Source: CBDFHB01 sp965250115 (GTDB lineage Bacteria > Acidobacteriota > Vicinamibacteria > Marinacidobacterales > SMYC01). From it: a DNA stretch of 64,000 nt. How positions within the stretch are numbered: position 1 is the stretch's first letter; each line of letters begins with the position of its first letter. The stretch lies in the NCBI GenBank assembly GCA_965250115.1, contig CBDFNJ010000001.1, positions 1,116,001 to 1,180,000 of the forward strand. Reading direction: 5' to 3'. Position numbers and translations under genes: made by a program. The notes below the pieces were generated by a model that did not search any database, was not told the DNA's origin, and worked only from the letters and a program-made list of their open reading frames with translations. Of this stretch, positions 8,153 to 16,935 are shown piece after piece.

Positions 8153-9262
8153 ATGTCGATGCCATCCCCGGTTTCATCCGCGACCGCGGGTCGTCCGCGA
8201 AAGGGGATCGCGATCTCCCGCCGCACGGAAGGCGACCGCAACGCGCTCGAGAGCATGTACAAAGAGGTTTTCGGCGAGCAGGCGGCCGTGGAGAACCGCG
8301 CCCGCTGGCGCTGGCAGTACGAGGAGAACCCGAACTGCCCGCCCGAGGGGCCCGAGATTTGGGTTGCCAAAGAGGACGGGGAGATCCTAGGTCAATACGC
8401 CACGATGCCGGTCCGCCTGAAGGTCCAAGACCGCACCCTCCGCGCTTCCTGGGGCATGGACGTGATGGTTCGACCGAACCTCCAGAGAAAGGGTTTGGGT
8501 TCCCGCCTCTTCCTCTACTGGGACAAGAACGTCGAGGCCTCGCTCGGCCTCGGGCTCTCGATGGCCTCCTACACGCTGTTCAGAAAACTCGGGTGGGAGG
8601 ACGTGGGCCCGGTCCCGTGTTATTCCTGTATCCTCGATCCGAAAGCCCTTCTCTCCCGCCGACTCGGGCGCCCGCTCGGCTTGGCTCTCGCTCCTTTGGC
8701 CTCGCTCTTCCTCTGGCTCGTTTTCCCCCAACGGCCTACGAAAGACGAAGTTTCGGTCGCGTCGCTGGGGGGCCAATTCGGCTCGGATTACGACGAGCTC
8801 TGGGAGCGAGTCTCCCCGGAATTCGATTTCATCGCAGAGAGACGCGCGGCCTACCTCGAGTGGAAGTACCGTAGAGTTCCCCACGTGAGCTACGACGTCT
8901 TCGAAGCCAGGCGCGACGGAGAGCTTTCGGGCTACATCGTGCTGCGCGCGACGGAAAGCAACGGCATCAAGCTCGCACTGGTCGTCGATCTGCTCGCGCA
9001 GCCTGACGACCGGGAGAGTCTCGGGGCCCTGCTCGATCGTGCCCTCGATTGGGCGCGCGAGCAGGGCGCGTCCCGCATGCAGACCTTCACTTTCGAGCGG
9101 CGTATCGCCGCTCGACTCTTGAGCAAGGGATTCTTTCTCATTCCAAGCCCGATGCAGTTCTGCCTGCGTATCCACTCGGACCACGTCGACGAGACCTTCT
9201 TTCGTAATACCTCGTGCTGGCACGTCACCTTTGGTGATTCGGATCAGGATCGCGAAGCATGA
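8153..9262 (+). CDS. GNAT-type acyltransferase, first gene of the glycan operon
   Basis: A 369-residue protein with an N-terminal GNAT fold: RRTEGDRNALESMYKEVFGE, EIWVAKEDGEILGQYATMP, and WGMDVMVRPNLQRKGLGSRLF, where RxxGxG/A is the acetyl-CoA pyrophosphate loop. The C-terminal half carries a second GNAT-like lobe (SGYIVLRATESNGIKLALVVDLLA). Similar long GNATs are common in exopolysaccharide clusters and may acylate a sugar or its lipid carrier; the substrate is inferred only from context. The stop overlaps the start of the next gene by 4 nt. It is the first gene of a run of nine same-strand genes. Confidence 0.8.
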   Translation: MSMPSPVSSATAGRPRKGIAISRRTEGDRNALESMYKEVFGEQAAVENRARWRWQYEENPNCPPEGPEIWVAKEDGEILGQYATMPVRLKVQDRTLRASWGMDVMVRPNLQRKGLGSRLFLYWDKNVEASLGLGLSMASYTLFRKLGWEDVGPVPCYSCILDPKALLSRRLGRPLGLALAPLASLFLWLVFPQRPTKDEVSVASLGGQFGSDYDELWERVSPEFDFIAERRAAYLEWKYRRVPHVSYDVFEARRDGELSGYIVLRATESNGIKLALVVDLLAQPDDRESLGALLDRALDWAREQGASRMQTFTFERRIAARLLSKGFFLIPSPMQFCLRIHSDHVDETFFRNTSCWHVTFGDSDQDREA

Positions 9263-10212
9263 CGACGAAGATCCTCCTCGGGGTCGATACTGAAGCCGAC
9301 AACCAGTGGGTGGCCTCCGCTAGAAGCGAGCTCGAAGTAAAGAACGTCTACCAGCTACCGCGACTCCAGGAGCTCTGCGATCGTTACGGTATTCGACCGA
9401 CCTACCTCGTTACGCACGAGATGGCCGTCGATGACGGTGCGAAGCGGGTGCTGAAAGAGCTTGCTGGAGCCAAGCGGTGCGAGATTGCCACGCACCACCA
9501 TCCCTGGTCGACGCCACCCGAAGTGGACGACCACCTCTATCCTCTGAATTTGACTCCGGAACATTTCGCGGCTCAGCTCGAGCGCTTGACCGATGCGGTC
9601 ACGGGCATCACGGGGGAGCGACCCGTGTCCTATCGCGCCGGGCGCAACGGTTTCACCGGCTGGCAAGTCGGTATTCTCGAGAAGCAGGGCTACCTCGTCG
9701 ACTCGAGCGTCGATCCCTTCTTCAACGAGACCCGCAAGGGCGGGCCGTCGTTCGCGGGCGCCCCCCTCGATCCGTACTTCGTCAGCCCCGAAGATCCTCG
9801 TACGGCGGGCGAGAGCAATCTTCTGGAGATTCCAGTCACGAGCGCCCTCGATCGGCGGTGGCCCAAATGGCTTGCCGCGGCCTATGCGGACGTTCGATCG
9901 GCCTATACATTTCGCCGGGCGCTTCGCCTCCTTCGTATCGCGAGGCCCATTTGGCTCAGGCCCTCGTACTCCAAGGAGGCCGACATGCTGCTCCTTGCGC
10001 GCCGCGTATTGGACGCCGGTCTTCCCGCGAACATCATTTTTCATTCGAGTGAGCTCCTTGCTGGCGCCAGCCCCTACAACCGGACGCGAGAGGACGTCGA
10101 GCGGTTCTACCGCGAGCTCGAAGCGCTTCTCGCTTACCTCTCCGAGAACGGCGCGACCGGTACCACGTTCCGTCAGTTTCACCGCGCCTGGCTCGAGGAG
10201 CAGGCCGCGTGA
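9259..10212 (+). CDS. Polysaccharide deacetylase-like protein (NodB-related)
   Basis: A 317-residue protein opening with KILLGVDTEAD, the strand-1 Asp pair of NodB-type deacetylases. EIATHHHPWSTPP gives the His metal ligands, and VSYRAGRNGFT matches the family RxG(R/W) motif. The late IIFHSSELL carries the last conserved His. It should remove N- or O-acetyl groups from a polysaccharide, with a divalent metal. There is no signal peptide, so it would act on a cytoplasmic or membrane-bound intermediate. It overlaps both neighbours by 4 nt. Confidence 0.85.
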   Translation: MTTKILLGVDTEADNQWVASARSELEVKNVYQLPRLQELCDRYGIRPTYLVTHEMAVDDGAKRVLKELAGAKRCEIATHHHPWSTPPEVDDHLYPLNLTPEHFAAQLERLTDAVTGITGERPVSYRAGRNGFTGWQVGILEKQGYLVDSSVDPFFNETRKGGPSFAGAPLDPYFVSPEDPRTAGESNLLEIPVTSALDRRWPKWLAAAYADVRSAYTFRRALRLLRIARPIWLRPSYSKEADMLLLARRVLDAGLPANIIFHSSELLAGASPYNRTREDVERFYRELEALLAYLSENGATGTTFRQFHRAWLEEQAA

Positions 10213-11351
10213 TCGTCTGCATGGTGAGCCCACACCTCCCGCCCGATCAGGCGGCGAACGCGCTCTTGCCGCAGTTGCTGCACGACGCTCTGACAAAGCT
10301 CGGGCACGAGGTGCGCTTGATGGCTTTCGAGCCTCGTGGGGGCCACGCCGCGAGCTCGGAGGTCCACTATATCCGCCGGCCCAGAAACGGCTGGAGCCGC
10401 AAGCTGAGGCTTTCCCAAATGGAGACAGGCTTCGCCGTCTGGAGTGAAGCGAGAGCAGCGTTCAGAAACGTCGACGTCGTCCATATCCACAGCAATAGCT
10501 TTATGAATCAGGTAGCCGCCGCCTTGGCGCACCGCCGGGGCTTGCCGTTCGTCCTCACGCACTACGGGACCGAAATCTGGCACTACACGCCGCGCCGCCT
10601 CGACCCCTTCCTGTGGATGAACCGCCACGCCGCCCACGTGACGTATTACAGCAAGCTCTTGATGTCCCGATCGCTCGAGCTGGGCGTCGTCCCTCCGTCG
10701 CCTACCGTCGTCTATCCGCCCGTCGATCGACGCTTCCGCCCACCGACGGCTGACGAGCGCAAGGGGGCGCGCCGGGAGATCGGTCTCGACGATGGACCTC
10801 TGCTCTTGAACGTCAAGCGCTTGCATCCGCTCGCGGGACAGCGCTTCCTCGTCGAGGCGATGCCCTCCGTGCTCGAAGCGCATCCGCGAGCGAAGCTTTT
10901 CATCGCGGGTGAGGGTGAATCGCGCGCCGAGCTCGAGGAGCTTATCGGAAAGCTCGACCTCGGTCGCGCCGTCCGTCTCCTCGGACTCGTCGACAACCGC
11001 GATCTACCGCGCTACTACCAGGCTTCCGACCTCTTCGTGCTTCCGTCGCGGCTCGAGGCCTTCCCCACCGTCGCGGCCGAGGCGCTTGCCTCGGGGCTTC
11101 GGGTTTTGTCCGCCGATCATCCCGGAGGGCTCGAGCTCTCGGACCTCTTTCCGGAAGACGTGACGCTGGTGCCAAAGGAGCGGGTGGAGCCTCTCGCCGA
11201 GGCGATTGTCGAGGCACTTCGCGCCGGAGGATGGTCGACGGAGCTCACCCGCGCCCGGATCGAGCGCGAGTTCCGGCCCGAAGCAGCGGTCCAGAGTTAT
11301 CTCGATCTCTATCGGAGCGCGGTCGAGGGGGAGGCCGTTGCGAGAGATTGA
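10209..11351 (+). CDS. Family 4 glycosyltransferase (GT-B)
   Basis: A 380-residue GT-B enzyme. The N-terminal Rossmann domain starts at MIVCMVSPHLPPDQAANALLP. The acceptor-side segment is FVLTHYGTEIWHY. The nucleotide-sugar domain has LLNVKRLHPLAGQRFLVEA, LFIAGEGES and the EAFPTVAAEALASG block that carries the E-x7-E motif. It transfers a sugar from an NDP or GDP donor to a growing lipid-linked glycan at the cytoplasmic face. The start overlaps the deacetylase stop (GTGA-type junction). The sugar is unknown. Confidence 0.88.
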   Translation: MIVCMVSPHLPPDQAANALLPQLLHDALTKLGHEVRLMAFEPRGGHAASSEVHYIRRPRNGWSRKLRLSQMETGFAVWSEARAAFRNVDVVHIHSNSFMNQVAAALAHRRGLPFVLTHYGTEIWHYTPRRLDPFLWMNRHAAHVTYYSKLLMSRSLELGVVPPSPTVVYPPVDRRFRPPTADERKGARREIGLDDGPLLLNVKRLHPLAGQRFLVEAMPSVLEAHPRAKLFIAGEGESRAELEELIGKLDLGRAVRLLGLVDNRDLPRYYQASDLFVLPSRLEAFPTVAAEALASGLRVLSADHPGGLELSDLFPEDVTLVPKERVEPLAEAIVEALRAGGWSTELTRARIEREFRPEAAVQSYLDLYRSAVEGEAVARD

Positions 11352-12189
11352 CAACGACGCGATCCGCCATCACGGCGACATCCGCTTCCGCTCTAACTAC
11401 CACTACGCTCTGTTCGAGTACTACCGGAGCGCGAAGATCCTGAAACGTCTCGAGTGGGACGACGTCGCCGTGACGGGACGGGTTCTCGATGCGGGCTGCG
11501 GCTCCGGCGGCATCGCCGTGTCCTTCGCAGAGGAGTGCGCTCTCGCCGTCGGCCTCGACATCAAGAACAAATTCAGCGACTCGGGAAGAAAGCTTGCGAA
11601 CGAACGTGGGATCGCGAATGCCGTCTTTCTCCAGGCGGATGGGGCCTCGCTACCCTTTCCATTAGAGAGCTTCGACCTCGTCCTGTCCCACTCAGTGATC
11701 GAGCACGTGGGCTCGGCCGAGCGCTATCTGGCGGAGTGCCATCGGGTGCTTCGACCTGGCGGCGTTCTCTTTCTTCAGACGCCCCCCCATATGAGCTTCG
11801 CGGGCGCTCACCTCTCTCGGCTCAAGATCCCGATCCCGATTCACCTCCTGCTTCCCAGGAGTTGGGCTTTCCGACTGAACTTCTATATTGCGAGGAAACG
11901 GCCGAGCTGGCTCAAGGAGCCGCGCGAGTCGAACACCTTCAAGCTCATGGCGGAGCGAGGCGAGACCAAAGAGGACGATCTGATTCAGCGCGTTACCGTC
12001 GCTGGTGTTCACGAGTGGCTCTCGAAGGTCGGGTTCGAGATCCTGCGAGAAGAGCGCCACGTCAGTGGTTTCTTCACTCGATACATCCCGGGCTTCCTGC
12101 GTCGCTTCCTGGAGCGGAATCGTTTTACCCAGAACATCATTACGAGCAACCTGGAGCTCCTTCTCGCGAAGAAGGAGCGCGCGACCTAG
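11338..12189 (+). CDS. SAM-dependent methyltransferase (class I)
   Basis: I take the TTG at 11338 (MREIDNDAIRHHGD) as start because it lies just inside the preceding gene's end, as at every other junction in this operon. This gives 283 residues. The SAM-binding core is VLDAGCGSGGIAVSFAEECALAVGLD (motif I and the acidic motif II), FDLVLSHSVIEHV (motif III region), and LRPGGVLFLQTPPH. It probably methylates a sugar or modifies the glycan end. The C-terminal 120 residues are specific to this branch and may bind the acceptor. Confidence 0.85.
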   Translation: MREIDNDAIRHHGDIRFRSNYHYALFEYYRSAKILKRLEWDDVAVTGRVLDAGCGSGGIAVSFAEECALAVGLDIKNKFSDSGRKLANERGIANAVFLQADGASLPFPLESFDLVLSHSVIEHVGSAERYLAECHRVLRPGGVLFLQTPPHMSFAGAHLSRLKIPIPIHLLLPRSWAFRLNFYIARKRPSWLKEPRESNTFKLMAERGETKEDDLIQRVTVAGVHEWLSKVGFEILREERHVSGFFTRYIPGFLRRFLERNRFTQNIITSNLELLLAKKERAT

Positions 12190-13556
12190 TGTTTTTTCGG
12201 GAGAGAACGGAGCTCGTGCTCGCGGGTTTGTTTCTGGGCTCTCTCGTGCTCGTCACGCCGCGCATCGCGGAGTCCGACGCCGTCGAGTACTTCTCCTACC
12301 TTCCCTCGATTCTCTTGGACGGCGATCTGGATTTTACCAACGAGTACACCTACTTCTACGAAGAGGACCCTGAGGGGCGCGCCGGTTTCAAGGAAACTTT
12401 TCTCGATCGATCGACCGCAACCGGCTTGAAGCTCAACTTCGGCCCCATTGGCACGGCACTGCTTTGGTCGCCTTTTTATCTGGCGACGCACGGAGCGCTT
12501 CTAGCGGGGCAAGCTCTCGGCCTCGAGGTCCGTCCCGATGGCCTGTCGCAGCCCTACCGAACGGCCGTCTCGATCGCATCGGCTTTCTATGGGCTCGTCG
12601 GACTCTTCCTGAGCTACCGGTTCGCGCGTCGCCTAGCGGGGCCTTTCGCCTGTGCACTGGCCGTCGTCGCCTTGTGGTGGGCGACACCGGTCGCCTATTA
12701 CCTCTACATCGCGCCGGGCATGAGCCACGCGGCCTCTCTCTTCTCGGTGGCCCTCTTCTTCAGCCTTTGGCCTTGGGTATCCAGGGAGGGGAGCGGTCCA
12801 GGGCGATGGTGTGTGTGGGGAGCCTCCGCCGGACTGATGGCACTCGTGCGCGAGCAGGATCTTCTGTTCGCGGTCGTCGCCCTCATCGCAGCGCTCGCGC
12901 CGTCGCTCCGTGTGAGCCCCGTCGAGCGAATCCGAAGGCTCGTCGCCTTTGGTCTCGCCGCGCTACTCGCCTTCGTGCCTCAGCTCGTCGTTTATCAGAT
13001 CTTGAACGGTCGGCCCACACCCTCGCCTCACGTGCAGAACAAGATGTATTGGTTCTCACCGCACTTCTTCGAGGTTCTCTTCTCGACCGAGCATGGCCTC
13101 TTCCTCTGGAGCCCAATCCTGCTGTTTTTAGCGGCGGGGGCCTTCGTGCTTCTCAGACGCGATCGTGAGGCGGGGTTAGCGATACTGCTCGGCTTTCTCT
13201 CGCAGGTCTATATCTCCGGCGCCGTCGACTCTTGGACTCAGGCCGGCGCCTTCGGCTCGAGACGTTTCCTCGGTGCCACCGTCATTTTCGCTGTTTGGGG
13301 AGCCATCCTTTTCGCGGCTCTCGAGCCTCATATCAAGAGGGCTGGTGTGACGGCCGTGGTGGCGCTCTTCATGCTTTGGAACGTGGGCGTCATGGTGCAA
13401 TTCGGTCTCGGCATCATGGACCGCCAACGTCTCGTCTGGAGCGACGTCGTTCACAATCAGTTCTACGAGGTGCCGCCACGGCTTCTGAGCGTGGCGAGAC
13501 GCTATTTCTCGGCGCGAGGCGAGCTCGCCGGGAGCGGGAGCGACGACGGGCGATGA
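12189..13556 (+). CDS. Polytopic membrane protein, probable lipid-sugar glycosyltransferase or related
   Basis: A GTG start at 12189 overlaps the preceding TAG by one base and gives 455 residues with about ten membrane segments. The first periplasmic loop contains ESDAVEYFSYLPSILLDGDLDF and a FKETFLDRSTATGLKLNFGPIG segment. The acidic DAVEYFSYL stretch after TM1 recalls the catalytic loop of GT-C (GT39/GT83-like) enzymes. It would act at the periplasmic face using polyprenyl-phosphate sugars. Assignment to GT-C is by topology and loop position only. Confidence 0.7.
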   Translation: MFFRERTELVLAGLFLGSLVLVTPRIAESDAVEYFSYLPSILLDGDLDFTNEYTYFYEEDPEGRAGFKETFLDRSTATGLKLNFGPIGTALLWSPFYLATHGALLAGQALGLEVRPDGLSQPYRTAVSIASAFYGLVGLFLSYRFARRLAGPFACALAVVALWWATPVAYYLYIAPGMSHAASLFSVALFFSLWPWVSREGSGPGRWCVWGASAGLMALVREQDLLFAVVALIAALAPSLRVSPVERIRRLVAFGLAALLAFVPQLVVYQILNGRPTPSPHVQNKMYWFSPHFFEVLFSTEHGLFLWSPILLFLAAGAFVLLRRDREAGLAILLGFLSQVYISGAVDSWTQAGAFGSRRFLGATVIFAVWGAILFAALEPHIKRAGVTAVVALFMLWNVGVMVQFGLGIMDRQRLVWSDVVHNQFYEVPPRLLSVARRYFSARGELAGSGSDDGR

Positions 13557-14593
13557 TTTCCGACTTCCTGAAATCCGTCGCTCGTTGTCCTGCGTGTGAT
13601 TCGGAGAAGGAGCTCGATGCGGAAGGCGAGGGGCTTCGCTGCTCCGCCTGCGGCAGAAACTACCCGGCGCTCGGAGCGAGGGGCTACCTCGACTTGCGCC
13701 CACCGAACGATTCGTTCAAGGACCTCACGGACTACGCCGAGGAGGAGTTCCACCGCCGCGCCGGGTCGCTGAGGCCCTTGTTCCTGTCCGCACGCATCAA
13801 GATGGACGTGATGAAACGCATGCTCGCTCCCACCAGAGAGGACCGCGTGCTAGACATCGGCTGCGGCAACGGCCGGTTCATCTATTTCGAACAGCCGAGC
13901 AGCAGGAGCGCCGTCGGGATCGACGCCGGGGCGCACTTCGCAGAGGAAGCGCTGAAGAGAGTGGATCTCGCTCGTGGAGACATCCGTTCCCTTCCCTTTG
14001 CCGGCGAAAGCTTCGACAAGGCGTACTCCCTCGACGTTTTGGAGCACCTCACGGAAGAGGGCGTCGTTCAAATGCTCTCGGAAGCACGAAGGGTCTTGAA
14101 ACCGGGTGGTACCCTGTTTGTCTACTCGCACGTCATGATGAGCTCGCGCCTCGCCGTGTTTCAACGTGGCGTCAACCGGCTCGTTCGATGGTTGGACGCC
14201 AGGGGAATCCTGGACAACGAGCCCGAGCGGGAGCGGAAATCGGATCACCGAAACGCGCTCGGGAGCTACGAGCAATTGGACCGAATTCTCGAGAGGACGG
14301 GCTTCGCCATCGACGACATCCGCTACTACAACGTTTTCTTCAAGGCTATATTCGAAGATCTGCTTCTACCCGTCGTCGAGCACAACTTCTTTCCCGAGCC
14401 AGCCGCCGCCGCGCCGGATCACGACCAAGGGAATCATCCCGACGACCACGACCATCGCGCTTCCACGAAACCGGACGTCGGCAGATGGGCCCACGCGCCC
14501 TTGAGAGTCGCGACCTATCTCATGAAGCTAGACGTTGCGCTCTTCAGTCGCGTGCGCACGGGACCGTTCTTTCTTCTCCTTCGCGCGATCTGA
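13553..14593 (+). CDS. Methyltransferase with N-terminal Trm112-like zinc ribbon
   Basis: The start ATG at 13553 overlaps the previous stop (ATGA). The 346-residue protein opens with a CPAC...CSAC zinc ribbon (RCPACDSEKEL, LRCSACGRNYP) like Trm112. A class I methyltransferase core follows: RVLDIGCGNGRFIYF, AVGIDAGAHFAEEAL, KAYSLDVLEHLTEE and LKPGGTLFVYSHV. A His/Asp-rich insert (HDQGNHPDDHDHR, about residue 285) is unusual and may bind metal. Context suggests methylation of a glycan or lipid carrier. Confidence 0.85.
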   Translation: MISDFLKSVARCPACDSEKELDAEGEGLRCSACGRNYPALGARGYLDLRPPNDSFKDLTDYAEEEFHRRAGSLRPLFLSARIKMDVMKRMLAPTREDRVLDIGCGNGRFIYFEQPSSRSAVGIDAGAHFAEEALKRVDLARGDIRSLPFAGESFDKAYSLDVLEHLTEEGVVQMLSEARRVLKPGGTLFVYSHVMMSSRLAVFQRGVNRLVRWLDARGILDNEPERERKSDHRNALGSYEQLDRILERTGFAIDDIRYYNVFFKAIFEDLLLPVVEHNFFPEPAAAAPDHDQGNHPDDHDHRASTKPDVGRWAHAPLRVATYLMKLDVALFSRVRTGPFFLLLRAI

Positions 14594-14596
14594 CAC

Positions 14597-15751
14597 GTGA
14601 AGCTCCTCTACGTCGCGAGCGATCAGAGGGTTCCGGGCTCGACCGGCGGCTCGGTCCACGTCGAAGAAGTCGCGAGGGGGCTGACCGCGCTGGGCCACGA
14701 CGTCCACGTCATGGCGCTCCCGGGTGAAGCGCCTACCGACCTGAAGCTCCACCCGAGCCCCATGCTCATCGAGCACCGGCTATTTCGCTGGACGGCGCAG
14801 CGGGGCGTCGGGCGGCTTCTCGAGGAGCTTTCGATCGACGCGGTCATTGAGCGCTATTACAACTTCGGCGGGGAAGGGGTAAGAAGCGCCCACGAGCGCG
14901 CTCTCCCCTCTCTGCTCGAAGTGAACTCGCCTCTCGTCGAGCGCCCCGGCTCTCGCAAGGATATTCTCGACCAACTGGCGCTCTTTCGCCCGATGGAGCG
15001 ATGGCGGCGCGAGATTTGCGAGAAGGCGACCGCGCTCGTCACTCCGCTTCCGGAGATCGTTCCCGAAACGGTGCCACGCGAAAAAGTCCACAAGGTCAAT
15101 TGGGGTGCGAACGTCGACAAGTTCTGCCCCAACGTCGAGCGGCGTTCACTCGACATTCCAGAGGATCGGCGCGTCGTCGTTTTCTCCGGAAGTTTTCGGC
15201 CGTGGCACGGCGCGGACCTGCTCGTTCGCGCCGCCGCCCGCGTTCTCGAAGGTGAAGCGGGCGACAAGGCGTTTTTTCTCTTCCTCGGGAGCGGGCCCGC
15301 CTGGCAAGATGCGAAGGCGCTCGCCGAGCGTCTCGGTGTCATCGAGAAGAGCCGCTTCGTGGGCGCGGTGCCCTACGAAGATATGCCGTCCTACCTTCGA
15401 AACGCGCATATCGGCGTCGCGCCCTATCAGCCGTCTCGGCTCGACCAGATGAAGCTCGGCTTCTACTGGTCGCCCCTCAAGATCTTCGAGTACATGGCGA
15501 CGGGACTTGCTGTCGTGACCCTCGACACGCCTCCACTACGCGAGATCGTCCGACCCGGCGAAGAGGGCATAGTCTTCGAAGAGGCTGACACAGAGAGTCT
15601 CGCCCGCGCGCTCGGCACCCTCTTGAAAGATTCGGATCTGTCCCGAAAGATGGGAGGAGCAGGTCGTGAGCGTGTCGTTGCCTACTTCAGCTGGCAACGA
15701 CACTGCCAGCAGCTCGAAGCGATCTTGAGGGCGATGGTCGAGGCGCGATGA
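14597..15751 (+). CDS. Family 4 glycosyltransferase
   Basis: A 384-residue GT-B protein beginning at GTG (MKLLYVASDQRVPGSTGGSVHVEE), three bases after the preceding stop. The donor domain shows VVFSGSFRPWHGADLLVRAA, FFLFLGSGPAW and the SPLKIFEYMATGLAVVTLD block typical of GT4 enzymes. PLREIVRPGEEGIVFEEAD closes the nucleotide pocket. It adds one sugar in the same pathway as its neighbours. This is the only junction in the operon with a small gap instead of an overlap. Confidence 0.88.
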   Translation: MKLLYVASDQRVPGSTGGSVHVEEVARGLTALGHDVHVMALPGEAPTDLKLHPSPMLIEHRLFRWTAQRGVGRLLEELSIDAVIERYYNFGGEGVRSAHERALPSLLEVNSPLVERPGSRKDILDQLALFRPMERWRREICEKATALVTPLPEIVPETVPREKVHKVNWGANVDKFCPNVERRSLDIPEDRRVVVFSGSFRPWHGADLLVRAAARVLEGEAGDKAFFLFLGSGPAWQDAKALAERLGVIEKSRFVGAVPYEDMPSYLRNAHIGVAPYQPSRLDQMKLGFYWSPLKIFEYMATGLAVVTLDTPPLREIVRPGEEGIVFEEADTESLARALGTLLKDSDLSRKMGGAGRERVVAYFSWQRHCQQLEAILRAMVEAR

Positions 15752-16935
15752 ATATCTTTCTGACAACGGATGCCTTTCCTCCGGGTGCGGGCGGAAGCGG
15801 CCGCTCCACCGCTACGCTCGCCAAGGCGCTCGTCCGTCGGGGGCACCGCGTTCGCGTGGCAGTGGCGCGAACGGAGCCTCGCGACCAAAAGAGTTGGGAG
15901 GGCGTCGATGTCGAGGAAGTTAGAGTCCCTCCGCCGCGACTCGGAGGGTCCAGGGACCGGGAACGCGCCTTCGCGTCCGGCTTGAAACGTGCCGCAGGCG
16001 AAGAGGCCTGGGATCTCGTCCACGCCCAGCACTGGCTCTCGGCGGTTGCGAGTCGACGAGCCGTTCCCCGCCTTCCCTTGATTGTGACCGTCCGAGATTA
16101 CTGGCCGGTCTGCCTCTGGTCGACAATGCTCTCGGGCGACGCGATCTGTCCCGGTTGCTCCTATGCTCGGCGCGTGGTCTGTGTCGCCCGCAACAAGCCG
16201 CTGCTATCGCTCGCCGCTCCGTTGCTTCCGCCGATCGTCGGAAGAGAGCTCGGACGCCGGCAAGAGACATTACGAGAAGCCGATTCGGTCATCGCTGTGA
16301 GCCGCTACGTTGCGAGCAAGCTCCCTATCGTCGACGCCCGAGTCATTCCGAACATGGTCGAGACGAGCTCCCAGGATGCATCGCGGCATCGTCCCGAGGG
16401 TCTACCGGAGCGTTTCGTCCTCTTCGTGGGGAAGCTCGAGCCCAACAAGGCTCCCGACAAGCTCTTCGCCATCCTCGAGCACGCCGCGGTGAAGCTCCCC
16501 CTGCTCATCGCGGGAACGGGTAAGCTCGAGCCGGCCTTGCGGGCCGAGGCGGGGAGAAGGAACCACGACGTGGAATTTCTCGGTTGGGTCGACGAAGCGC
16601 GTGTGTCGACGCTTCTGCGTCACGCGAGTGCGGTCCTGTTTCCTTCGCGGTGGCACGAGCCGCTCTCTCGCGTGCTTCTGGACGCGATCGGACTCGGAGC
16701 GGTGGTGGTTGCGGAGCCGACGGGTGGAACCGAGGAGCTCATCGTCGACGGTGTCAGCGGGCTTCTCGGCCGAAACGAAGCCGAGCTCGGACGCGCCCTC
16801 GCGCGGGTGCTCGAGGACGACGCGCTCGCAGCACGTCTCCGCGACGGAGCGCGAGCGCGGGCCGAGAGCGAGTTCTCCGAAGCGCGGGTCATCCCTAAGC
16901 TCGTAGCGCTCTACGAAGAGGTTACGCGTCCGTGA
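15748..16935 (+). CDS. Family 4 glycosyltransferase with Cys cluster
   Basis: A 395-residue GT-B protein that overlaps both neighbours by 4 nt. The N-terminal glycine-rich loop is FPPGAGGSGRSTATLA. An acceptor-domain insertion holds SGDAICPGCSYARRVVC, a small Cys cluster seen in a subset of GT4 enzymes. The donor domain has FVLFVGKLEPNKAPDKLF, LLIAGTGKLEPAL and SRWHEPLSRVLLDAIGLG, where the E-x7-(E/D) pair lies. Donor and acceptor sugars are unknown. Confidence 0.87.
   Translation: MNIFLTTDAFPPGAGGSGRSTATLAKALVRRGHRVRVAVARTEPRDQKSWEGVDVEEVRVPPPRLGGSRDRERAFASGLKRAAGEEAWDLVHAQHWLSAVASRRAVPRLPLIVTVRDYWPVCLWSTMLSGDAICPGCSYARRVVCVARNKPLLSLAAPLLPPIVGRELGRRQETLREADSVIAVSRYVASKLPIVDARVIPNMVETSSQDASRHRPEGLPERFVLFVGKLEPNKAPDKLFAILEHAAVKLPLLIAGTGKLEPALRAEAGRRNHDVEFLGWVDEARVSTLLRHASAVLFPSRWHEPLSRVLLDAIGLGAVVVAEPTGGTEELIVDGVSGLLGRNEAELGRALARVLEDDALAARLRDGARARAESEFSEARVIPKLVALYEEVTRP

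Noticed and set aside
11454..12188. N-terminal 245 codons of a 700-codon frame leading to the polytopic membrane protein
   Set aside because: This stretch is an out-of-frame copy of the methyltransferase gene; the true start is GTG 12189 at the methyltransferase stop.
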